NCBI GenBank assembly: GCA_963920705.1
Contig: OY987226.1
Span: forward strand, 25,677,162-25,741,161
DNA from: Odiellus spinosus
Taxonomy: Eukaryota; Arthropoda; Arachnida; Opiliones; Phalangiidae
Reading direction: 5' to 3'
Length of the DNA stretch: 64,000 nt
Part shown: positions 33,631 to 44,872 of the stretch, piece by piece
How positions within the stretch are numbered: position 1 is the stretch's first letter
Layout of the letters: each line of letters starts with the position of its first letter
Notes under the pieces: generated by a model
Seen by the model: only the letters and a program-made list of their open reading frames with translations
Told to the model about the DNA's origin: nothing
The model's database searches: none
Program-made: the position numbers and the translations under genes

Positions 33631-34390
33631 CAAAAACGTTGTTTTGCTTCGCACTTCAAAAAAGTGCATTTATAGGTAAGAATATCAAACCCGTGAAGGG
33701 ACAGAAATTATAAATTATCGTTGAAAGAAATATGAATGTCACAGTCTAAGAAATCAGAAAGCTATAATGAAATAATTAATATGAAAAAAAAAATTACATA
33801 TAAATACGGCCTATTGAAACTTTAAATTATGTAGAAGTCATTCGTAGAAATCACTCTTGGAAAGGGTAACTTAAAGCCTACTATGCGTTTAATGGTAGAA
33901 TTGCGTAATACCAATTAGTTTAAGCCTGCGCTTTTGAAACGTTTAGTTTTTAGGGTGAAGAATTATAGTTCCTTAAGAGGGGTTGCCGTTTGGATGCCAC
34001 TCGAGATTTTGAGCATGTTTCACCACGGGGTATACACTAAGAAACCTTTACTTGTGCCTTATCGTCACCTGACACCTCTGCCAAAGTTTAGTTGATTCTT
34101 ACATTTTCCCTTCTCCTAGACTTTGGTGATATCTTATGGTGATGATTGCAGTTTCCAGCTTTTTATAACCTTTACATTCTTTAACTCTACATAATTTAAA
34201 GTTTCGATAGGCCGAATTTATATGTAATTTTTTTATTCATATTAATTATTTCATTATAGCTTTCTGATTTCTTAGACTGTGACATTCATATTTCTTTCAA
34301 CGATAATTTATAATTTCTGTCCCTTCACGGGTTTGATATTCTTACCTATAAATGCACTTTTTTGAAGTGCGAAGCAAAACAACGTTTTTG
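33631..34390. mobile_element. foldback MITE, 760 bp, about 204-bp inverted arms, TA duplication (copy 1)
   Basis: The left arm (33631-33834) and right arm (34187-34390) are inverted copies, almost identical. Ends read CAAAAACGTTGTTTTGCTTC, and each is flanked by TA (33629-33630, 34391-34392), as expected for Tc1/mariner-type insertion. The arm contains AACCCGTGAAGGGACAGAAA, which also lies in the element at 59897-60391. The loop (33835-34186) is non-coding. Confidence 0.85.
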
Positions 34391-34392
34391 TA

Positions 34393-37157
34393 TTTATTAC
34401 TATTTTACAGGGGGTGTATTATTTTACAGGGGGTGTATTATTTTACAGGGGGTGTATTATTTTACAGGGGGTGTATTATTTTACAGGGGGTGTATTATTT
34501 TACAGGGGGTTTATTATTTTACAGGGGGTTTATTATTTTACAGGGGTGTAATATTTACAAGGGGTACCCCTTGTAAAAAAATCGAAAATAAAATATTATT
34601 ATTTTAAGGGGGTGTATTTTTTTACAAGGGGTACCCCTTGTAAAAAAATCGAAAATAAAATATTATTATTTTACAAGGGGTGTATTATTTTACAGGGGGT
34701 GTATTTTTTACAAGGGGTACCCCTTGTACAAAAATCGAAAATAAAATATTACTATTTTAAAGGGGGTGCATTATTTTACAGGGGGTGTATTTTTTTTACA
34801 GGGGGTGTTTTTTTTTTACAAGGGGTACCCATTTATGGGGTTGTATTATTTTACAGGGAGCATATTTTTTTACAAGGGGTACCCGTCAAAAATCGAAAAT
34901 GAAATATTACTATTTTACAGGGGGTGCATTATTTTACAGGGGTGTATTTTTTTACAGGGGGTGTTTTTTTTACAAGGGGTACCCATTTATGGGGTTGTAT
35001 TATTTTACAGGGAGCATATTTTTTTACAAGGGGTACCCGTCAAAAATCGAAAATAAAATATTACTATTTTACAGGGGGTGCATTATTTTACAGGGGGTGT
35101 ATTTTTTTTACAGGGGGTGTTTTTTTTACAAGGGGTACCCATTTATGGGGTTGTATTATTTTACAGGGGGTGTATTTTTTTTACAGGGGGTGTTTTTTTT
35201 TACAAGGGGTACCCATTTATGGGGTTGTATTATTTTACAGGGAGCGTATTTTTTTACAAGGGGTACCCATTTATGGGGTTGTATTATTTTACAGGGGGTG
35301 TATTTTTTTTACAGGGGGTGTTTTTTTTTACAAGGGGTACCCATTTATAGGGTTGTATTATTTTACAGGGAGCGTATTTTTTTACAAGGGGTACCCCTTG
35401 TAAAAAAATCGAAAAAAAAAATATTACTATTTTACAGGTGGTGCATTATTTTACTGGGGTGCATTATTTTACAGGGGGTTTATTTTTTTACAAGGGGTAC
35501 CCCTTGTAAAAAAATCGAAAATAAAATATTATTATTTTACAGGGGGCGTATTATTTTACAGGAGGTACATTATTTTACAGGGGGTGTATTTTTTACAAGG
35601 GGTACCCCTTTACAGGGGGTGTATTATTTTACAGGGAGTGTATTTTTTACAAGGGGTACCCCTTGTAAAAAAATCGAAAATAATTTATTTTTATTTTTCA
35701 GGGAGTGTATTTTTTACAAGGGTACCTCTTGTAAAAAAATCGAAAATAAAAAATTATTATTTTACAGGGGGCGTATATTTTTTTCAGGGGGTGTATTTTT
35801 TTACAAGGGGTACCACTTGTAAAAAAATCGAAAATAAAATATTAATATTTTACAGGGGGTTTATTATTTTACAGGGGGTTTATTATTTTACAGGGGTGTA
35901 ATTTTTACAAGGGGTACCCCTTGTAAAAAAATCGAAAATAAAATATTACTATTTTGCAGGGGGTGCATTATTTTACAGGGGGTGTATTTTTTTACAAGGG
36001 GAACCCCTTGTAAAAAAATCGAAAATAAAATATTATTATTTTACAGGGGGTGTATTATTTTACAGGGGGTGTATTATTTTACAGGGGGTGTATTATTTTA
36101 CAGGGGGTGTATTATTTTACAGGGGGTTTATTATTTTACAGGGGGTTTATTATTTTACAGGGGGTGTATTTTTTACAAGGGGTACCCCTTTACAGGGGGT
36201 GTATTATTTTACAGGGAGTGTATTTTTTACAAGGGGTACCCCTTGTAAAAAAATCTAAAATAATTTATTTTTATTTTTCAGGGAGTGTATTTTTTACAAG
36301 GGTACCTCTTGTAAAAAAATCGAAAATAAAAATTATTATTTTACAGGGGGCGTATATTTTTTTCTGGGGGTGTATTTTTTTACAAGGGGTACCACTTGTA
36401 AAAAAATAGAAAATAAAATATTAATATTTTACAGGGGGTTTATTATTTTACAGGGGTGTAATTTTTACAAGGGGTACCCCTTGTAAAAAAATCGAAAATA
36501 AAATATTACTATTTTGCTGGGGGTGCATTATTTTACAGGGGGTGTATTTTTTTACAAGGGGAACCCCTTGTAAAAAAATCGAAAATAAAATATTATTATT
36601 TTACAGGGGGTGTATTATTTTACAGGGGGTGTATTATTTTACAGGGGGGTGTATTATTTTACAGGGGGTGTATTATTTTACAGGGGGTTTATTATTTTAC
36701 AGGGGGTTTATTATTTTACAGGGGTGTAATTTTTACAAGGGGTACCCCTTGTAAAAAAATCGATAATAAAATATTATTATTTTAAGGGGGTGTATTTTTT
36801 TACAAGGGGTACCCCTTGTAAAATTCGAAAATAAAATATTACTATTTTACAGGGGGTGTATTTTTTTACAAGGGGTACCCCTTGTAAAAAAATCGAAATT
36901 AAAATATTATTATTTTACAAGGGGTGTATTATTTTACAGGGGGTGTATTTTTTACAAGGGGTACCCCTTGTACAAAAATCGAAAATAAAATATTACTATT
37001 TTACAGGTGGTGCATTATTTTACTGGGGTGCATTATTTTACAGGGGGTTTATTTTTTTACAAGGGGTACCCATTGTAAAAAAATCGAAAATAAAATATTA
37101 CTATTTTACAGTGGGTGTATTATTTTACAGGTTATGTATTTTTTACAAGGGCAAAAA
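34393..37157. repeat. giant 19-bp-based tandem array, right block
   Basis: Same units as the left block, with cleaner runs: at 34399-34540 about seven head-to-tail 19-mers. Three units equal 57 bases, 19 codons, so every plus frame gives the same 19-residue repeat and frames up to 345 codons stay open (34785-35822). Higher-order duplication is clear: 35581-35830 recurs at about 36160-36410. Variant units replace ACAGGGGGTG with ACCCATTTATGGGGTTG (34990-35350). Confidence 0.97.
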
Positions 37158-37640
37158 AGACGTACAAATTCGGCTTATGGAAAGTTTTAATAGTAGGTTC
37201 ACCATTAAAAATGGAAATTTTTACATATTTAGGGGTGGCGTAAAATATAACCGGTCCAAGGGTGGATTCTACTATAGGGAGTCAACAAAGGAGACATTGA
37301 TACGTCAGAGGTTTCTATCTCTCACCTCGGTGTCATCCCCCTTAGCGAGGGAGTTACAGAAGTAGCCATTACAAACGTTCCCCAGTTAGGGAGTTCCATG
37401 ACGTCAGGCTTTTTTCCCCCCTTGGCTCTTTGCTGTCTCCCTATAGGATGACTACATAATTTAACTTTTCCATAAACTTTTTTTTTTTTTTTATGCTATT
37501 AATATCTATAAGTATAAGTTCCTAATTTCTTAAGATACAACTAATTTCTTAATATACAACTAAATATTTTGCGATTTTTAAAGAAAAAGTCTCACGATAT
37601 GGAAAATTGCGATGTTTATATTATTAATATATAACTTAAT
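37158..37640. other. non-repeat flank of the array
   Basis: An open frame runs from the array to 37365 and encodes FKIRGGVKYNRSK-like sequence, but it has no recognisable domain and starts inside satellite. I see no gene here. Confidence 0.35.
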
Positions 37641-38545
37641 ACTATTAAAGGGCAAGTCTGCTGATATTGAAATTTACAATAAAATGTAAGACTGAAGGAA
37701 CAGATATTATATCAAAAATGTCTCTGCGAACAAAGACCCAGAAGGACACGTTATGATTTCGGAAGGCTGAAGCGACAGATATTATATCAAAAATGTCTTT
37801 GTGAACAAAGACCCAGAAAAATCTGTTATGATTTCGAAGGGACAGATATGTTAAATTTTCTTTTAAAACGTAAAATTTAATTATAATCGCAATATAAAAG
37901 GATTTTGAGTCTAATTTCAAAACAACTGATTTTATTCACTCGCAAATATTTAAGAAAAAACATAACAGTCGATTTTCTCCCATTGACCCTTAACATTAAA
38001 TTTGGCTTAATTATTTTTCAGGGATTACGTGTCAACGGTCAACCAAAATAAAACTTTTCGTTCGATAGAAAAGGTTGGGTATTCTAACTTTCCACTTTGA
38101 TTTAAGTATGTTTCAGACACATTTTTTTATTCTTACTTAAAAAAAATACCACACGCTATCCCGAAACCAGGGAGTACTCAACGTTGTTGTTTCAGAGGCC
38201 ATATCTGCTCTAGAATGAGTACTATTAAAAAGCTCTTTATTTATGTCCTCGATATGTAAACAAACCAAGGTTGTGAGATATGTGGCTTTAAAGGGGCTAT
38301 ACGCTAATCATGGATACTTTCTTTAACTATATGTATTTCGATAATTAATATTCTTAAATTTGTAATTGACGAATATTCGAATACCGACCTTTAAATTCCG
38401 TTAAAACTACTTCAATAAATAATGTTTTATTATAACTCCTCGACTTTAGTCGAGGCAATTCGTTCATATTACATTATGCGTGCTCAAATAAGGAGTTTAT
38501 ACAGAATAAAAATTCGCCGTATTTTAGTCCCAAATTAAGGTTGCG
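37641..38545. repeat. dispersed foldback-family copy A
   Basis: It contains two tandem copies (about 83 bp) of GACAGATATTATATCAAAAA, then TGTCT and GAACAAAGACCCAGAA (37697-37850). Next come ATTTTATTCACTCGCAAATA, GATTTTCTCCCATTGAC and a hairpin CCTCGACTTTAGTCGAGG (38439-38456). The same order recurs at 39720-40330. Confidence 0.75.
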
Positions 38546-38589
38546 AATTTCCAAAACCAATCATTATGTATTTAGGTTTTAGCGCTAAC

Positions 38590-38945
38590 AAGTGCACCAA
38601 TTAGTTGGCCCACAATCTATTTATGAAAACGGACGAAAAATTAAAGCGGAGAAATTGAGTGAGCAAAAACATAAGCCTTATTTGACAAATTAGGCTTAGG
38701 TTTTCTATAGCTTTTTAAATTCACGTGCAGGAGCGCGCTTGGGTATTGAGCGCAAATGACTTAATTTCTCCTCCTTCATATTTTTGCCGTTTTTATAAAT
38801 AGACTGTGGCCAAACTAATCGGTGTAAAATTATGAAATTAGTCTTAAAATAAAGCCCGAAAAATATCTGGAATCATTAGAAAATAAATCTGAAAGGTAAG
38901 TCTCGTACAAAAATCTAAATCCCATAGAATAACATTAAGTTTCAA
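38590..38945. mobile_element. long-TIR MITE, family copy 2
   Basis: CCAATTAGTTGGCCCACAAT at 38597 and TAGACTGTGGCCAAACTAAT at about 38804 are inverted. The right outer arm (ATTTTCTAATGATTCC complement, CCCATAGAATAACATTAAG) matches the arms of copy 1 at 30335-30770. The left outer arm is missing or lost, so this copy looks truncated. Confidence 0.6.
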
Positions 38946-39021
38946 TTTCTCCGCCTTAAAACTTAAAAGTACTCTCCTTTTTAAAAATGTGAAAGTCCGA
39001 ACGACTTGGCATTTCGAACGG

Positions 39022-39715
39022 CAATAAGGAAGGTATTAACATCCAAAATAATGAAAAAAATAATTTAAATTTAGTTTAAAGGGTAATGGGAAAAATATGA
39101 AGATTTCGCTGCGGCTGTCGGAGGTATTAACATCAAAAATGATGAAAAAATAAATTTTAATTGGGATTAAAGGGCACTGGTAAAAATGTAGAGATTTGAC
39201 TGGAATCAAGTGCGGCTGCCGGAGGTATTAACATCAAAAATTATGAAAAAATTTATTTTAATTGGGTTTAAAGGGCACTGGTAAAAATGTAGAGATTTGA
39301 CTGGAATCAAATGCGGCTGCCGCAGCTATTAACATAAAAGATTATGAAAAAATTAATTTTAATTGGGATTAAAGGGCACTGGTAAAAATGTAGAGATTTG
39401 ACTGGAATCAAGTGCGGCTGCCGCAGCTATTAACATCAAAAATTATGAAAAAATTAATTTTAATTGGGATTAAAGGGCAATGGTAAAAATGTAGAGATTT
39501 GACTGAATCAAGTGCGGCTGCCCCAGCTATTAACATCAAAAATAATGAAAAAAATAATTTTAATTGGGATTAAAGGGCAATGGTAAAAATGTAGAGATTT
39601 GACTGAATCAAGTGCGGCTCCCCCAGCTATTAACATCAAAAATAATGTAAAAATTAATTTTAATTGGGATTAAAGGGCAATGGTAAAAATGTAGAGATTT
39701 GACTGAATCACTTTT
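39022..39715. repeat. seven-copy tandem array, about 100-bp unit
   Basis: Each unit contains TATTAACATCAAAAATKATG, TTTTAATTGGGATTAAAGGG and TGTAGAGATTTGACTGGAAT followed by CAAGTGCGGCTGCC. The first unit is the most diverged and the last four are very alike, which suggests growth from the right end. Confidence 0.93.
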
Positions 39716-39719
39716 TAAA

Positions 39720-41072
39720 GGGCTAGTCTTTTAATATAGAAGTTAACACTTTCGTGTTAGACTGAATTAAGTGACAGATATTATATCAAAAATGTCTTAG
39801 CGAACAAAGACCCAGAAGGACATGTTATGGCCTTGAATGTCTGAAGTGACAGATATTTATTTTTTTTTTAAACATTAAATTTAAATACAATTAAATTTTC
39901 TTTTAAAACATGAAATTTAAATACAATTAGATTTTCTTTTAAAACGAAATTTAAATATAATCACAATCTGGCACGATTTAGAGTTTCAAATTTCAAAACA
40001 ATTGATTTTATTCACTCGGAAATATTTAAGAAAAAACATAACAGACGATTTTCTCCCATTGACGCTTAACATTAAATTTCGCTTAAATATTTTTCAGGGA
40101 TTCGATAGAAAAATATACTTTATTTAGCTTTGGCTTTAGGCATAGACTCAAAGTTCTATGATCTGATCTCATACCTTAATTGGATAATGTTTTCTATGGA
40201 TAATGTTTTATTATAACTCCTCGACTTTAGTCGAGGCAATTCGTTCATGTTAGCTTATGAACGCTTATCAAGGAATTTAAAGGGAAAAAAATTCCCCATA
40301 TTTTAATTTTTAATTTGGGTTGCAAACGAACAAACCTTATCCATGGATAATGTTTTATTATAATTCCTAATAACTAATTAGTGGTCCCTTATGGAAATCA
40401 TCATTTTAATTGTACGGTTTTAATGAAAAGAAAAATGAAAGTATTACAATTTATTTAAAAACCTTATCCGCTCTAAAAATCGTCGCTTTGAAGTTCTCTT
40501 CCCTTGCGCGCACAATGTAGCTTTGAAAGTACAAATAGTTATGGTTTGCGTCGTCTGCTAAGTTAGAAAAGAAGGTGTCTTTAAACGGGCTTTAAAAAAC
40601 ACATTTCCCTTTATCATATACCCATTCCAATAAACCGGCGAGTATTTTTAACGATCCGTTCAATTGCGACTCGTGGAAATTCGGGTTAAATTAAGAAAAC
40701 AAAAAGTGGACTCGCGTTATACTGAAAAATAACAGTTCAATACACGTTTTCCCTGAAAAATAATTAAGCCAAATTTAATGTTAAGCGTCAATGGGAGAAA
40801 ATCGTCTGTTATGTTTTTTCTTAAATATTTCCGAGTGAATAAAATCAGTTGTTTTGAAATTTGAAACTCTAAATCGTGCCACATTGTGATTATATTTAAA
40901 TTTCGTTTTAAAAGAAAATCTAATTGTATTTAAATTTCATGTTTTAAAAGAAAATTTAATTGTATTTAAATTTCATGTTTTAAAAGAAAATTAAATATCT
41001 GTCACTTCAGACATTCAAGGCCATAACATGTCCTTCTGGGTCTTTGTTCGCAAAGACATTTTTGATATAATA
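39720..41072. mobile_element. foldback element with about 330-bp inverted arms
   Basis: The left arm (about 39765-40098) and right arm (about 40742-41072) are inverted copies: GACAGATATTATATCAAAAA, GAACAAAGACCCAGAAGGAC, TTAAATACAATTAGATTTTC, and ATTTTATTCACTCGGAAATA through CTCCCATTGACGCTTAACAT. The arms are more than 90% identical. The 640-bp centre holds the hairpin CCTCGACTTTAGTCGAGG (40220-40237) and no coding frame. Related half-copies lie at 37641-38545 and 47765-47940. Confidence 0.85.
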
Positions 41073-41079
41073 TAAGATT

Positions 41080-41490
41080 GCCCCGAACAACATTTTTTCC
41101 AAACCCATTCAGCCACCTTTCTCTCTATTACTTCATATACCTTATCAATCTTTCATTATAGAAATCTTTGTTTAACTAAGAGAAGCACTCGTAAACAATA
41201 AACTATACTTTCTCTCTATTAGCTCGAATTCAATGGATATTCCTTATCATTCTACTGTTTAAGAAATAAAATTTTTGTTTATCATTTTGAAGCAATTAAT
41301 AAAAATCGGCTAAGCTTATGATTTCACCCTTTTGAAACCAATTCAGGCACCTTACTCTCTATTACTTCATATAATTTATCAATATTTCATTATTTAAATC
41401 TGTGTTTAACTAGAGAAACTCTCGTACCGAAAGAAGTCTTATCAAATTTTGTCAAAGTACCTTTGTCTGTATTAATTCGAATTCAGCGGA
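41080..41490. repeat. dispersed repeat family, copy 1
   Basis: Units of about 135 bp share TTATCATTCTACTGTTTAAG, TTTTGAAGCAATTAATAAA, CGGCTAAGCTTATGATTTCA and ACCTTTGTCTGTATTAATTC. It is in the same orientation as a longer copy at 62985-63515. Confidence 0.8.
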
Positions 41491-41589
41491 CGGTGGGATA
41501 CCCGTGTAAACGCACTTTTATTTAGATTCTTCAATCCACCCCAAGTTTGCAGCAAGACTAAGCCTATACTGCCCGTTATACCTTTGCTT

Positions 41590-41830
41590 TTTGGACTAAA
41601 TGATATATGGAAAACAGCTAAGCGCGTGTTGCCAACTCAAGCTGGTATTAAACGGTCACATTTCATTAAATTTTTGGGAAATTTCTTAAATATCTTCTAA
41701 ACTATCTCGAATTTTTAATTGATTTTTCAGCTTCTTTATTAATTAGATTCAGTTTAACAATATTATTATATTAAATTAAAATTTAAATGAATTATACGCT
41801 TCAATTCACTAAAAGATATCGCGGCATGCC
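41590..41830. repeat. dispersed repeat, inverted partner of 29868-30082
   Basis: Contains GGACTAAATGATATATGGAA, CAAGCTGGTATTAAACGGTC and AATTCACTAAAAGATATC, the reverse complement of the earlier copy. Confidence 0.7.
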
Positions 41831-41849
41831 AAAATAGTTAGGGCATGGA

Positions 41850-42480
41850 AAAGGGGTATATATAGCTTTCGCTAACCTTTATTCACCGAGCGAGTAACCG
41901 AGAAGAGTTGGGGAAACCCCCCCCCCCCCCTTCTCAACGTCTAGACGTTTATCGTAACCCTAGTCATTCGGTAACTGCACCACAAAGACCCGTAGAGGGA
42001 GGAGATGACTGGAGTGGAAGGTTGATGTGGACTATGTTAGTGAGGGACGCCTCGCTAATATGGCCCGCTGAGATCGGACACTAGAGGTTGGACCTTGGTG
42101 TGAGGATGGTCGGAGGTGATTATAACAGTGGGAGCCGTCCCATTGCGTATAATCGCCTTCAACTGTCCAGCATCGAGGTTTGATCGTAAAATGGATCGAT
42201 AATATACAATTAGATAAAATACAATTGTTGTATATAATTGCACGACACCTGAAACTCATTGTGGCAGCCACGCTTAAAGGAGGTAATTCCCGTTAAACGG
42301 AATTGAACGATAAGCTGGTATGGTAATGTCTCTAGACTTTTGGCTCCAAGAGCTAGGTCACGTGATTTCCGGTTACACAGGATATCCGCTTACACAGGAA
42401 GTGACACACACAGACACACAGAAACGACCAGTGTAAAACCTCCCCCTGAACTAAAGTTCAGTCGGGGAGGTAATAAAAAT
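41850..42480 (+). other. GC-richer unassigned stretch, possible LTR or non-coding transcript
   Basis: It starts with a TATA-like GGGGTATATATAGC (41855-41868), then 13 or so C residues (about 41919-41932) and 350 bases of balanced composition. It ends with a hairpin CTCCCCCTGAACTAAAGTTC / AGTCGGGGAGGT (42441-42472). No frame longer than 80 codons looks coding. It could be an LTR and leader or a non-coding gene. I cannot assign it. Confidence 0.25.
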
Positions 42481-42489
42481 TAGGTAAGG

Positions 42490-43255
42490 TTAGGTCTCGT
42501 GGTACTATGGATGTAATATTTTCACCTATAACAAACTTCATTAAAATATATTTTTCACGGGGGACATGACTGGTTTATTTCTGATGGAATGACGATATTT
42601 TAGTTTTTATTCCTTTAAAATAAAAATTTAAATGACTAAGACAAAATTAAGATGATCCTTTATTTTTTACAGACCCTATGAAAATAATTTTTCTACAAAT
42701 GAGCGCCTAAACTATTAGGGATTAAAATTTTGAGAGGCGCATATCGCATACGCATTTTACTGTGGCATCGTAAAGTTATGAAACTGGTGAGTTTATCGAC
42801 TTAATCCAAACTAATCCGATTCTTTTATTTTCTTAAAGGATACTTAAATGCTGCAAAAAAAAATTATTTGAGGAATGATTGTATCGAGAAACTATCAAAT
42901 ACCTTGAAATATTTTAAAAATTATTAACTTCGTTATTAAAAGTGATTGCATCGGATTGGGTAATATACCTAAATAACAAATAAACTATCTGAATAGCAGC
43001 GTTTAAAAGCCAATGAAAGCAATAGACTTTGGGCTTCATGACCAATTTTAGGAAAATTGCTTAGAACTCATTAGTGCTAGAGAATGCAGGGGGGCATTTT
43101 ATATGCTACAGCGTTTTTTATCTTCGAGTTTTCCATTACTATTTTTTTTTTTTTTTGTTTAATGCCTTCGAAACGTTTCTTACGTTCACACTATAGCGCA
43201 TCCCAATCTATTATTTCAATCGATAAAATCAAACCTGTATTAAAATTACTCGGAG
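42490..43255. other. gene-free AT-rich stretch
   Basis: No gene or structured repeat. Short open frames are A/T-rich noise. A poly(T) run is at 43143-43156. Confidence 0.4.
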
Positions 43256-43259
43256 TCTT

Positions 43260-43435
43260 TTTTAGCATCATAGTTTCACATGAACCGATTTATTATATTT
43301 TAATCTGTAGGTTGTGGTTCGCTGAATTGGTTTGAAACTGGTTCCCGAAGCAGTTTTAAGAAATCGATTCAAGAAAAAACGATTTCCCGTTCTACGACTG
43401 CAGCGAAACGTTTTGAATCGTCTCCAAGGATTGTA
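43260..43435. repeat. dispersed repeat related to 10230-10400
   Basis: Shared words GAAACTGGTTCCCGAAGC, GATTCAAGAAAAAACGATTT and CGTCTCCAAGG, in the same orientation, with about 75% identity. Confidence 0.6.
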
Positions 43436-44760
43436 ATTAACGAGGTGGGTAGCCAGATTACAATGAGTCGAAAAGCTTTAGTAGGTCAAACATAATTTGC
43501 AACGTGTTCAAAACTACACTATTATCTTTATGAATTGTTTACTTAGAGATATAGGGAGATGTCCTTTGAGCGTGCAGACAATTTATAGAGGAGGGATTAC
43601 TAGTTATTTTTTTATAATGAATGAGAATTTCAAGCCCACGTTCATACCAACCCCGAGTAAAATGAGGAAATTAAAAGTGCCTCGGAGCCTTTGATAGTAG
43701 TCTTAAACATTAAGTGATTCCTAAATCGTATGAGGGTAAATTTTTAGGTTGTTCTTTTGTAAGAGTTCAAGTATGGTTTACTCTGCAGACAAGCTACTCG
43801 GCCTCGCTCCCATTTTGTACATATTTCGTAATATTTAGGGTAAAACTGCTGACCGAGGGAACCGGACTCACTTCATCGTAACCTACAGTAAACTTGAAGC
43901 ATGATTTACCTGTGATATTACGATGAATTATAATTTTTACATTACAAAAATTTGTTTTATCAACCGTTCAAGAGAAAGTAGACTTAGTAATGAACATAAA
44001 ATGAAACCGATCTTAGGAAAACCGTTTGCAGGCGCATAAATAAAATGACGATGCACGATGACACTCGTAGGAATGTCTGCTAAAGTGACGTCGTAATACC
44101 TAAAGTATTTATTTTTGGGTCTCAAAAAATATTAAAGTTTTTCATGTTTTAAAACCATGGAGTATCTAAATAATTACCGAAATTTTGGAAATTGGTAAAT
44201 TACGAGCAAAATATACCGTTACACGGAATAAAAAAATTGTATTTGAATTTTTGTGATTTTAAATGCTGAATTCCTCTTTAAAATGCTTCAAAATTCTCAT
44301 CTCTGACTAAATAACCATATTCATACTCGTGAAAAATGCTATGTTTTTAATGATAGGCCTGACCAATTGAGTTTGCATAGATAGAGCATACTCGCTCATG
44401 GTATAAAAAACGGCATTAACATGTCGTTAACGATTCCTAACAGGAATGACTATTGAAAAGAAGAAGACTGGTATCATTTTAATTATCCGCGTAAATTGCC
44501 ATGGTTAGCGTTACATCCGTTACGAAGCTACACGGTTAGAATAATTGAAATAATTTGTTGCTACATGTAACACCCAAAATAAAAATACTTGATGGAGCGT
44601 TTATGTATCTCTTTAAATAAGATGCAAAGAGTCCTGGAAAAAAATTAACAATCTACTCGCTAAATAAGATCTCGTCGTAAATATAAAGCCAGGGTAGAGG
44701 ATTTACGATAGCTCACGAGATTACTAATCCGCAAAAAGGATTATCATTTTGAAATCCGAA
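43436..44760. other. intergenic, upstream of the protease gene
   Basis: No coding exon seen. It contains a short solo MITE end at 44145-44165 (see 23271-23431). Confidence 0.4.
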
Positions 44761-44764
44761 AAGA

Positions 44765-44795
44765 TATAAAAAGAAGAATAAATGAGATAGGGTAC
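44765..44795 (+). promoter_or_regulatory. TATA box and probable start region of the trypsin-like gene
   Basis: TATAAAAAG at 44765-44773 lies 51 bases before the ATG, which leaves room for a start site near 44795 and a leader of about 30 bases. Short leaders and strong TATA boxes are usual for highly expressed secreted insect proteases. Confidence 0.55.
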
Positions 44796-44823
44796 ATTAA
44801 GAATATTTTCACCACCCAGAAAG

Positions 44824-44872
44824 ATGAAAATCGCCTTTGCCTTCGTTTGCGTTCTCACGCTAGTCGTTAATG
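44824..44872 (+). CDS. trypsin-like gene exon 1
   Basis: Signal peptide exon, 49 bases, with donor GTAAGT and a split Gly codon. The ATG is the first after the TATA box. Confidence 0.92.

Noticed and set aside
30950-37365. Many overlapping plus-strand open frames in the satellite array
   Set aside because: They follow from a stop-free 19-bp unit read in all frames; there is no start context or non-repetitive coding part.
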